From: an archaeon
Lineage (GTDB): Archaea > Thermoplasmatota > Thermoplasmata > Methanomassiliicoccales > Methanomethylophilaceae
Length of the DNA: 5,083 bases
Assembly: GCA_024399225.1 (NCBI GenBank)
Contig: JAKSHV010000096.1
Location: 1 to 5,083 of the forward strand
Direction: 5' to 3'
Shown here piece after piece: positions 1 through 5,034 of this stretch (position 1 is its first letter; the number at the start of each line of letters is the position of its first letter). The notes under the pieces were generated by a model. The model saw nothing but the letters and a program-made list of their open reading frames with translations, did no database searches and was not told the origin of the DNA. The translations under genes and the position numbers were made by a program.

Positions 1-653
1 AGGCAATCGGAACCTGTGTCCTTGTCCTCTTCGGAGTAGGCACCGCACTCTATGCAGGTGACTACGTCTCTACTGCACTTGCATTCGGACTTACCGTCAT
101 CGTTATGTCTGTAACTGTCGGAAAAATCTCCGGATGCCACCTCAATCCCGCAATCTCTGTCGCAATGTTTCTCGACAAGAAACTTGACCAGAAAGATCTC
201 ATCGGCTACATCGTCGCACAGGTTATCGGAGGAATCCTTGCAGGACTTATCCTTGTGCTCACTGCAATGAGCTTCGGCGCTGACTTCTCTGAAGCACAGG
301 AATTCATGAACGGCGGTGCAAACCACGCCGCATACCAGCTTGAGACCTGGGGAGTTCTCTTCATTGAGATTATCATGACTTTCTTCTTTGTCCTTGTTGT
401 CTTCGGAGCAACTTCCAAGAACAGTGGTGCAATCAACGGCGGACTCTATATCGGTCTCGCACTTACCATGATTCACCTGGCAAGCATGAGTTTCACTGGA
501 ACTTCCGTCAACCCCGCAAGATCCATCGGAATTGCAATCTTCTCCGCAGACTACCTCGTCGATGTCTGGATGTTCATCGTCGCACCCATCATCGGAGGAG
601 TTCTCGCATGGCTCGTCTGGAGCAAGGTTCTCCGCGATCCTGCAGAGGAGTGA
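1..653 (+). CDS. aqpZ: Aquaporin, AqpZ-type water channel (5' end cut by window)
   Basis: MIP-family membrane channel for water. The reading frame is open from base 3, so the gene starts before the window; 216 codons are visible, and by comparison with E. coli AqpZ only about 8-12 N-terminal residues are missing (the first visible residues, AIGT, match the conserved AE-x-x-GT of helix 1). Both pore motifs are present: HLNPA at visible residues 46-50 and SVNPARS at 168-174. Counting back from these, the aromatic/arginine filter is Phe28, His158, Thr167 and Arg173, the same set as AqpZ (Phe, His, Thr, Arg) and unlike glycerol facilitators, which have Trp and Gly at the first two positions. Six hydrophobic helices can be followed. 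The ATG at 105 is internal, inside helix 2, and is not the start. The gene is followed by a hairpin terminator and faces the cbi operon tail to tail, so no functional link is implied. Confidence 0.95.
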   Translation, partial: AIGTCVLVLFGVGTALYAGDYVSTALAFGLTVIVMSVTVGKISGCHLNPAISVAMFLDKKLDQKDLIGYIVAQVIGGILAGLILVLTAMSFGADFSEAQEFMNGGANHAAYQLETWGVLFIEIIMTFFFVLVVFGATSKNSGAINGGLYIGLALTMIHLASMSFTGTSVNPARSIGIAIFSADYLVDVWMFIVAPIIGGVLAWLVWSKVLRDPAEE

Positions 654-669
654 ATCTAAAACTTTAACC

Positions 670-700
670 GAGACCCTTCGGGGTCTCACCCCTCTTTTTT
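670..700 (+). terminator. UUCG-capped hairpin plus T-tract ending the aquaporin gene
   Basis: A perfect 7-bp stem, GAGACCC (670-676) with GGGTCTC (681-687), closes on a TTCG loop in the very stable cUUCGg form. A run of six T follows at 695-700. It lies 16 bases after the aquaporin stop and 11 bases from the end of the convergent cbiO2. An alternative stem GGGG (680-683) with CCCC (689-692) would sit closer to the T-tract. Read on the minus strand the hairpin is followed by only a short, interrupted T-run (GTTTTAG), so bidirectional termination is possible but weaker. Archaeal termination mainly needs the U-tract, and the role of the stem is inferred. Confidence 0.75.
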
Positions 701-711
701 CAGAATACTGT

Positions 712-1833
712 TCAAGACCTGACGTCGTATTCGATGTCGGTTCCGAATCTCTTCAGCTCCACAATCTTATTCTTGATGAGGTCGACACAATCCGTATCGC
801 ATACAAGAATGGATTCACGACCGTTCATACAATCCGAAATACAGGATTCGAATCCGTTGAAGAGGTAATCGACCTTCATACGGTTCTCGACAAGAAGCCC
901 CCTGCTCGCGGTACCGAATACTCCGACGCTAATATCGGTACTATCAGTAACCTTAGAAACTATATCTTCAGAAAGGGGAATGATATGAAGAGATCCCTTC
1001 TTCACCTCGACCATCTTGGATATTAATTGGGTCTCGGTACGGGGATAGGGTGCCTCGGGAATCTCCTTCATATGTGCCAGATTCTTGTTGACGGTGAACA
1101 TAGACGGCGGCATGACACCGGTCATGTGGACCTGCACAGGGTCTGAATAGAATCCTTCGGAAGGTCCGGAATAGATCAGTTTTCCCTTGCGGAGCACATG
1201 GATCTCATCGGCCCATGCATAGGCAAGGTCGACATCGTGGGTGGAAAGTACGATGTTGACACCGTTGAAATGAAGCTGTTCGGCCAGTTCCATAAGGTCC
1301 AAGGCCATCTGGGGGTCAAGACCCGCAGTGGGCTCGTCCATGATAAGGACCTCGGGTTTCATTGAGAGGTCCCCTGCAAGGGCAAGCCTCTTCCTCTGAC
1401 CGTAGGAAAGCTGGAGGGTGTTCTTCTTCCTGAACTCGGTAAGACCGGTCTGGAACAGTGCATCCTCCACCCTTCTCTTCACCTCATCCTGAGGGAGGTC
1501 TAGGTTGGTGGGACCGTATGCGATGTCGTCCTCCACCGTGGACTCGAACACCTGGTCGTCGGGATTCTGAAGAACGACGGCAACCTTTGAACGGAGACCC
1601 AGAAGTGCCTTCTTGCGGTATTTCAAAGGTTCTCCTTCGAAAAGCACCACTCCCGAGTGGGGCTTGGCAATGGCGTTGAAATGATAGAACAGCGTGGATT
1701 TTCCGGCACCATTGGCTCCCAGGATGACGGTCTTCTTTCCGGGAGTGATCTTAATGTTGATGGAATCCAGCGAGGGAGTCTTGGTTCCGTCGTAGAAGTA
1801 TACCAGGTCCTTTGTTTCTATAAGTCCGTCCAT
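712..1833 (-). CDS. cbiO: Cobalt transporter ATPase CbiO, second copy, with C-terminal extension
   Basis: ATP-hydrolysing subunit of an ECF-type Co2+ importer, 373 residues, cytoplasmic face of the membrane. The visible motifs are an A-loop aromatic near Tyr12-Tyr14, Walker A GANGAGKST (39-47), Q-loop Gln89 in LQNPDDQ, signature LSYGQ (142-146), Walker B with catalytic Glu167 in LIMDEPTAGLD, and switch His199 in STHD. All residues needed for ATP hydrolysis are there. Typical CbiO proteins have about 270-290 residues; here about 95 extra residues follow the PYPRT motif (262-266), ending in a block shared with the upstream paralogue (VDY-x-FN, then Glu-x-Cys). This block has four Cys in a short stretch (331, 335, 345, 349). 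The ATG overlaps the TGA of cbiO1 by one base (TGATG), with GGAG 8 bases upstream, so it is translationally coupled and last in the operon. Cobalt rather than nickel is inferred from the CbiM and CbiN partners. Confidence 0.93.
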   Translation of the reverse strand: MDGLIETKDLVYFYDGTKTPSLDSINIKITPGKKTVILGANGAGKSTLFYHFNAIAKPHSGVVLFEGEPLKYRKKALLGLRSKVAVVLQNPDDQVFESTVEDDIAYGPTNLDLPQDEVKRRVEDALFQTGLTEFRKKNTLQLSYGQRKRLALAGDLSMKPEVLIMDEPTAGLDPQMALDLMELAEQLHFNGVNIVLSTHDVDLAYAWADEIHVLRKGKLIYSGPSEGFYSDPVQVHMTGVMPPSMFTVNKNLAHMKEIPEAPYPRTETQLISKMVEVKKGSLHIIPLSEDIVSKVTDSTDISVGVFGTASRGLLVENRMKVDYLFNGFESCISDCMNGRESILVCDTDCVDLIKNKIVELKRFGTDIEYDVRS

Positions 1834-2948
1834 CAGATCATCTCCGGCACTTTTCCGAATTTACCAAGGACGGAGATCGTGTCTCTGACCAGGCTTTCCA
1901 GCTCGATATCGTAGACCAATACGGAATCCAATCCGGACATCGCATCCAGACAGCAGCCCTCGATGGCGTTGAAGTAGTAATCCACTCTGGTTTTGGATTC
2001 GCGTACGGCCCTGCGTGTGCGTGAACCGTAAATGCCGATGTTTCCACATACCTGGGGAATCTCTGATATCTCCTTGTCGAACGGAATCATCCTGATGACA
2101 CCTATCTTGGCATCGGGGGTGGACAGCTTGGCAAGAAGCTGGCTGTTGGTGCGGGGATAGGGTGCCTCATCCCTGCCCCTCAAGGATTCGAAAGTGCTGT
2201 TGATAGAGAAGGTGTGGGGTTTCACCAGTCCGGACAGAGCAACTTCCTCGGTGTTTGCGAAGAAGGGTTCGGGCGATCCGGAATAGATCAGTTTTCCCTT
2301 GCGGAGAACATGTATCTCCTCCGCCCAGGTGTATGCAAGGTCCACATCGTGAGTGGAAATGATGACGGTAGTGCCTGCAAGGCACAGCTCATTAACGAGT
2401 TCCATGACCTCCTGGGACATCTGTGGATCCAGTCCTGCAGTGGGTTCATCGAGGATGAGAACCTCGGGTTCGCAGGCAAGTGCACCGGCCAGGGCGACCC
2501 TCTTCCTCTGACCGTAGGAGAGTTTGACTGTGGGCCTTTCACGGTATTCCAGCATTCCAACTTTTTCGAGAGAGGTCACTATCCTCCTCTCGACCTCATC
2601 CCTTTCTATACTCATGTTGAGGGGACCGAATGCCACATCCTCCTCCACTGTGGAGGAGAAGATCTGTTCGTCAGGGTTCTGTACCACAATGGATACCTTG
2701 TTCCTTAGGTCAGACAATGCATCCCTGGTGTATTCCAGAGGTTTTCCGTCATAGTATACTGTACCCTCCTTCGGCTTCAGAATGCCGTTGAAATGATAGA
2801 ACATGGTGGATTTACCGGCTCCGTTGGCACCGATGATGACGGTCTTCACACCTTTTCCGATGTTGATCGATACATTCTCAAGAGAGTTGTTAGTCTGGCG
2901 CTCGTTGTATTTGAATGAGATATTGTCGGTGCTGAGAAGATAGTTCAG
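1833..2948 (-). CDS. cbiO: Cobalt transporter ATPase CbiO, first copy, apparently starting at CTG
   Basis: ATPase subunit of the ECF-type Co2+ importer, 371 residues if started at CTG 2948-2946. Motifs: A-loop region FKY (12-14), Walker A GANGAGKST (40-48), Q-loop Gln90 in VQNPDEQ, signature LSYGQ (143-147), Walker B Glu168 in LILDEPTAGLD, switch His200. It aligns with cbiO2 from its first residues (NYLLSTDNISFKY against DGLIETKDLVYFY), which fixes the N-terminus. No ATG, GTG or TTG occurs in frame between the upstream stop and the GTG at 2849; that GTG would delete the first strands and the A-loop. The CTG forms a CTGA overlap with the cbiQ stop and has AAGGGGG seven bases upstream. Like its paralogue it has an extension of about 100 residues after PYPRT (263-267). 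A sequencing error changing ATG to CTG is the main alternative; the gene itself is certain. Confidence 0.9.
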   Translation of the reverse strand: MNYLLSTDNISFKYNERQTNNSLENVSINIGKGVKTVIIGANGAGKSTMFYHFNGILKPKEGTVYYDGKPLEYTRDALSDLRNKVSIVVQNPDEQIFSSTVEEDVAFGPLNMSIERDEVERRIVTSLEKVGMLEYRERPTVKLSYGQRKRVALAGALACEPEVLILDEPTAGLDPQMSQEVMELVNELCLAGTTVIISTHDVDLAYTWAEEIHVLRKGKLIYSGSPEPFFANTEEVALSGLVKPHTFSINSTFESLRGRDEAPYPRTNSQLLAKLSTPDAKIGVIRMIPFDKEISEIPQVCGNIGIYGSRTRRAVRESKTRVDYYFNAIEGCCLDAMSGLDSVLVYDIELESLVRDTISVLGKFGKVPEMI

Positions 2949-3763
2949 AACAATACCCCCTTGAACAATTCATACATGTTTACTATGCCCTCGGTCTCCA
3001 GACCGAATATTATCATGGCTGCACAAACCAGAGCGGAGAAGAGTATCCATTTGAGTCCGGTCTTGGCGGGCGCACGGTACAGCGGGAAATATCCCTTGTA
3101 GTTCCTGCACGACAGGGCAGTCTGGGCCTTATCGGCCATGTTTGTAGATGAGATGAATATGCCGACTCCGATGGAGGCGGTGGTCTTGATGCTGCGCAGG
3201 AATCCGTTGAATCCCATCCTGCAGGCAGCTGCGTGGTACATGATCTCCATCCTTTCCAGAAGGAGGAATCCGTACCTGTAGATAAGAACGATAAGTTCTA
3301 CGATCTCCACGGGGAGATGGACCTGTCTCAATGCCTGGGACAGGTGGGGGATGGGAGTAGATGTGGCGAATCCCATCATGACGGCCATTCCGGCAACGCC
3401 CCTGAACAGGACGAGCCAGGCCTTGTTGAAACTGTCATCGGTCATGTATATGTTGATCCATAGGAAGTGGGATTCCCACAGAACATTGCCGCTTTCACCG
3501 GAGATCGAAATGAGTCCCGCACCTATGATGAGTATGGCCAATGCCTCGAGAAGGGCTATTGCGATGAAGAACGGGATCTTGAAGTTTGTAGAATAGGCCA
3601 TCATCGATAATCCGATGGCCAATGTTATGAAGGGTACGAGAATGGACTCCGTCACCAGGTTGGCGATAAGTACCAGTACACAGAAAAGAAGTTTTCCGAG
3701 GGGTGCCCAGTACAGCATCCTAGAGCTGTATGCGAGCGTGTCCATCTGAGTTTCTTCAGACAT
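2945..3763 (-). CDS. cbiQ: Cobalt transporter membrane coupling protein CbiQ (EcfT family)
   Basis: Transmembrane protein of 272 residues that couples CbiO ATP hydrolysis to the CbiM/CbiN substrate unit. Hydrophobic segments appear at about 22-37, 40-57, 63-86, 117-133, 152-170 and 238-255. The family pattern is clear: a TSTPIPHLSQAL stretch (134-145), LPVEIVELIVLIYRY (150-164), then the two cytoplasmic coupling motifs that dock into CbiO. These read ACRMGF (180-185) and SCRNYKG (218-224), both departing from the usual Ala-Arg-Gly consensus. The start is ATG 3763, with GAGGGG five bases upstream (3774-3769). The frame is open for 51 further codons upstream, but that stretch overlaps cbiN and is basic, Arg- and His-rich, unlike a CbiQ N-terminus. 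The gap to cbiN is 23 bases, and the stop overlaps the cbiO1 start (CTGA). Confidence 0.93.
   Translation of the reverse strand: MSEETQMDTLAYSSRMLYWAPLGKLLFCVLVLIANLVTESILVPFITLAIGLSMMAYSTNFKIPFFIAIALLEALAILIIGAGLISISGESGNVLWESHFLWINIYMTDDSFNKAWLVLFRGVAGMAVMMGFATSTPIPHLSQALRQVHLPVEIVELIVLIYRYGFLLLERMEIMYHAAACRMGFNGFLRSIKTTASIGVGIFISSTNMADKAQTALSCRNYKGYFPLYRAPAKTGLKWILFSALVCAAMIIFGLETEGIVNMYELFKGVLF
2956..2962 (-). promoter_or_regulatory. Ribosome-binding site supporting the CTG start of cbiO1
   Basis: On the minus strand AAGGGGG lies inside the last codons of cbiQ, seven bases before CTG 2948. It can pair with the 16S CCUCC tail with one G-U pair. The spacing suits CTG 2948. The in-frame ATT codon at 2954 would be only one base from it. 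Confidence 0.6.
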
Positions 3764-3786
3764 ACATTCCCCTCGGATTGATCGTT

Positions 3787-4071
3787 TCAATCCTTCCTGG
3801 TGTAGCGACCGATGAAGAATCCGATGATGATTGCACCGATTGCTGCCTGGAGGGCGAAGAGCATGGACTCGGTCTCTCCGGGGAGCTCGTAGTCTCCGAA
3901 GATTCCGCTGTACCAAGGTTCGTAGTCGGGATCGTATTCCTCTACGACTCCCTCTGCACCGTCATCTGCTCCACCGAGCTCGTCTCCGTTTGCGTTGGCG
4001 AGGGCGAGGGTACCGATGACCATAAGTGCGATGATGGCAAGTCCGCCGATGTAGATTACTTTGTTATCCAA
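3787..4071 (-). CDS. cbiN: Cobalt transporter accessory protein CbiN, TTG start
   Basis: Small membrane partner of CbiM, 94 residues. It has two transmembrane helices (about 6-26 and 68-90) around an acidic extracytoplasmic loop (30-65). Family landmarks are ELGGADDGAE (31-40), a PW near 52-53, and PGETESMLFALQAAIGA (64-80) leading into the second helix. CbiN is typical of cobalt systems, while nickel ECF systems use NikN or NikL, so it supports cobalt as substrate. No ATG, GTG or other normal start is present. TTG 4071 has AGGAGG exactly seven bases upstream; the other in-frame TTG, at 4077, overlaps the cbiM stop as TTGA but has the ribosome-binding site only one base away. I chose 4071, which leaves a 2-base gap after cbiM. 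Protein identity is secure, while the choice between the two TTG codons is an inference. Confidence 0.9.
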   Translation of the reverse strand: MDNKVIYIGGLAIIALMVIGTLALANANGDELGGADDGAEGVVEEYDPDYEPWYSGIFGDYELPGETESMLFALQAAIGAIIIGFFIGRYTRKD

Positions 4072-4073
4072 TT

Positions 4074-4706
4074 TCAAGCCTCCTGTGCGAAGATGTCGGG
4101 CCTGTTCTTCTGAAGGTAGGTACCGAACATGAAGAAGAGGATGAACTCACAGATTGCGAGGGGCACCTGGGTTGCTGCGTAGTTGGAGAGGAAAGCTCCG
4201 ATTGCATCCATTCCTCCGTGGTTGATTGCCATCTGGAAAGAGGTGACGACGTAGGTCATCAGATCTGCGACGAGTGCAGTGAGTCCGAGGCGGACGGAGA
4301 GAGGCAGGGAAGCAGGGAGAACCTTCCAGACGAGGAGACCGATGAAGGGTCCGATGATACCCATGGAGACGACGTTTGCGCCAAGGGTGGTGATTCCTCC
4401 GTGTGCGAGGAGAAGTGCCTGGAAAATAAGGACGATGGTTGCAAGGAAAGAGGTTACTGCGACACCGTAAAGTGCGACAGCGAAACCGGTTCCGGTAGGG
4501 TGGGAGCTCGATCCGGTGACGGAGGGGAGCTTCAGGGAAGACAGAAGGAAGATGAATGCTCCGGAGAGAGCTACGGTCATCTTCTGATCGGGGTGTTCCC
4601 TAATAATATCAATGACTTTCTTGGCTCCGAGTACGATGAAGGGTATGGCAACGACAAACCATACAACACACCACAGCGGATCAAGATATCCTTCCATAAT
4701 ATGCAT
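4074..4706 (-). CDS. cbiM: Cobalt ECF transporter substrate-binding protein CbiM
   Basis: Membrane core subunit that binds and translocates Co2+, 210 residues. It starts MHIMEGYLDP, the CbiM signature. In the related NikM2 structure the metal is held by the N-terminal amine, His2 and a later His; the matching residues here are Met1, His2 and probably His69 in SSHPTGTG (67-74). Other conserved stretches are LLAHGGITTLGAN (99-111) and GPFIG (119-123). At least six hydrophobic helices are visible. The start is ATG 4706, with AGGAG eight bases upstream. A GTG 21 bases earlier (4727) is in frame but would add seven residues before the metal-binding Met-His, so it is rejected on both translational and functional grounds. 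First gene of the cbiMNQOO operon. Its leader has a hairpin and the upstream region a palindrome, which may carry metal or corrinoid control. Confidence 0.96.
   Translation of the reverse strand: MHIMEGYLDPLWCVVWFVVAIPFIVLGAKKVIDIIREHPDQKMTVALSGAFIFLLSSLKLPSVTGSSSHPTGTGFAVALYGVAVTSFLATIVLIFQALLLAHGGITTLGANVVSMGIIGPFIGLLVWKVLPASLPLSVRLGLTALVADLMTYVVTSFQMAINHGGMDAIGAFLSNYAATQVPLAICEFILFFMFGTYLQKNRPDIFAQEA
4079..4084 (-). promoter_or_regulatory. Strong ribosome-binding site that decides the cbiN start
   Basis: AGGAGG on the minus strand within the last codons of cbiM. Spacing is seven bases to TTG 4071 and one base to TTG 4077, favouring the former. A consensus site could make up for the weak TTG initiator. 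Confidence 0.75.
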
Positions 4707-4714
4707 GTGATTTA

Positions 4715-4719
4715 CTCCT
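4715..4719 (-). promoter_or_regulatory. Ribosome-binding site of cbiM
   Basis: AGGAG on the minus strand, eight bases from ATG 4706. It lies downstream of GTG 4727, so it can only serve the ATG and fixes the MHIMEG start. Confidence 0.85.
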
Positions 4720-4727
4720 AATGCCAC

Positions 4728-4749
4728 TTGAGCAGTGACGCACTCTCAA
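4728..4749 (-). promoter_or_regulatory. Hairpin in the cbiM leader, just upstream of the ribosome-binding site
   Basis: On the minus strand TTGAG-AGTG (4749-4741) pairs with CACT-CTCAA (4737-4734 and 4732-4728), giving nine base pairs with a single bulged G at 4733 and a CGT loop. It ends eight bases before AGGAG. The same CACT could instead pair with AGTG at 4728-4725, a weaker, mutually exclusive stem. It may act as an RNA control element or, as DNA, as an operator close to the start site. No known riboswitch motif was recognised. Confidence 0.5.
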
Positions 4750-4781
4750 ACCAATATCAGAGTTGGATACATAATCGAACT

Positions 4782-4791
4782 GTATATTAAA
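4782..4791 (-). promoter_or_regulatory. Putative TATA box of the cbi operon
   Basis: The minus strand reads TTTAATATAC here. With the usual archaeal distance of about 26 bases, transcription would begin near 4760, giving a leader of about 54 bases that contains the hairpin and AGGAG. An alternative is the symmetric TTTATAAA at 4866-4873, which would start the leader near 4843. Confidence 0.45.
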
Positions 4792-4811
4792 CAACAGACG
4801 AACATGTGTAC

Positions 4812-4835
4812 AAATTGTAGACACTGTCTAAATTT
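4812..4835. promoter_or_regulatory. Bulged 11-bp palindrome, candidate operator
   Basis: AAATT-g-TAGACA, a central C at 4824, then TGTCTA-AATTT. The inner 6+6 arms (4818-4823 and 4825-4830) are perfect; the outer five bases pair after skipping G4817. A related octamer, TGTGTACA (4805-4812), stands 11 bases, one helical turn, from TGTAGACA (4816-4823). The position upstream of the putative cbi TATA box suits a regulator site. The binding protein is unknown. Confidence 0.45.
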
Positions 4836-4865
4836 ATTCATTATTATGGTGATTTTTATGAATTA

Positions 4866-4873
4866 TTTATAAA
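4866..4873. promoter_or_regulatory. Symmetric TATA-like element in the divergent region
   Basis: TTTATAAA is its own reverse complement. Read plus, it would start transcription near 4896, just before a 17-codon frame; read minus, near 4843, giving a longer cbi leader. AT-rich surroundings make a chance match possible. Confidence 0.3.
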
Positions 4874-4926
4874 GACAATAAATTACATTGGGTTTATTAT
4901 CCATCCATATGACGTTAACACTGATT

Positions 4927-4933
4927 AAGGAGG
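4927..4933 (+). promoter_or_regulatory. Orphan Shine-Dalgarno-like site without a gene
   Basis: AAGGAGG, a near-perfect ribosome-binding site, is followed within 14-17 bases only by TTG codons (4948, 4951) that reach a stop at 4960-4962. No open frame of useful length follows, so it is either chance or a relic. Confidence 0.25.
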
Positions 4934-4947
4934 ACAAAATAGGTAAC

Positions 4948-4973
4948 TTGTTGAAATATTGAATTTCATCCAA
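4948..4973. repeat. Imperfect inverted repeat
   Basis: TGAAAT (4952-4957) and ATTTCA (4963-4968) are perfect arms around ATTGA, with a further TTG (4948-4950) and CAA (4971-4973) outside small mismatched gaps. It lies about 30 bases upstream of the tRNA TATA box. AT-rich sequence makes chance plausible. Confidence 0.3.
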
Positions 4974-5001
4974 CTTACTCAAATTTCTGAAAGAGCAAGT
5001 A

Positions 5002-5008
5002 TTATATA
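5002..5008 (+). promoter_or_regulatory. TATA box of the tRNA-Gly gene
   Basis: TTATATA centred 30 bases before the mature tRNA 5' end, the distance expected if archaeal transcription begins a few bases ahead of the tRNA. Bacterial tRNA promoters would show a -35/-10 pair, which I do not see. Confidence 0.65.
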
Positions 5009-5034
5009 GGTCCATAAGATAACCTGGTTTAACT

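Larger units (their letters stand above)
4728..5034. other. AT-rich divergent intergenic region between cbiM and tRNA-Gly
   Basis: About 300 bases with no convincing protein gene on either strand. It holds, from the cbiM side, the leader hairpin, a TATA-like box, the bulged palindrome, a second symmetric TATA-like box, a 17-codon frame starting at ATG 4909, an orphan AAGGAGG (4927-4933), a loose inverted repeat (4948-4973) and the tRNA promoter. The middle part may be the remnant of a lost gene. Confidence 0.6.

Noticed and set aside
532..1026. 164-codon plus-strand frame spanning the aquaporin end, terminator and cbiO2 end
   Set aside because: It runs through a terminator and two real genes in other frames; the sequence is unlike a protein family.
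2214..2708. 164-codon plus-strand frame opposite cbiO1
   Set aside because: It is the antisense shadow of the ATPase core, and nothing in it resembles a known protein.
2847..2849. GTG as the start of cbiO1, giving 338 residues
   Set aside because: The protein would begin directly before Walker A and lose the A-loop and first strands; homology with cbiO2 extends 33 residues further upstream.
3764..3916. 51-codon N-terminal extension of cbiQ
   Set aside because: It overlaps cbiN in another frame, is Arg- and His-rich and unlike any CbiQ, while ATG 3763 has its own GAGGGG.
712..4706. Nickel rather than cobalt transporter
   Set aside because: MHIMEGYL in the first subunit and a true CbiN fit cobalt systems; nickel versions usually have NikN or NikL. 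Substrate is still inferred, not shown.
4218..4721. 167-codon plus-strand frame opposite cbiM
   Set aside because: Antisense shadow of a clear CbiM, composed of Glu, Asp, Gly and Ser-rich low-order sequence, with no recognisable family.
4707..4860. Cobalamin riboswitch upstream of cbiM
   Set aside because: The predicted leader is short, and no B12-box or multi-stem layout is seen on the minus strand; a GCCACTT string occurs only on the opposite strand.
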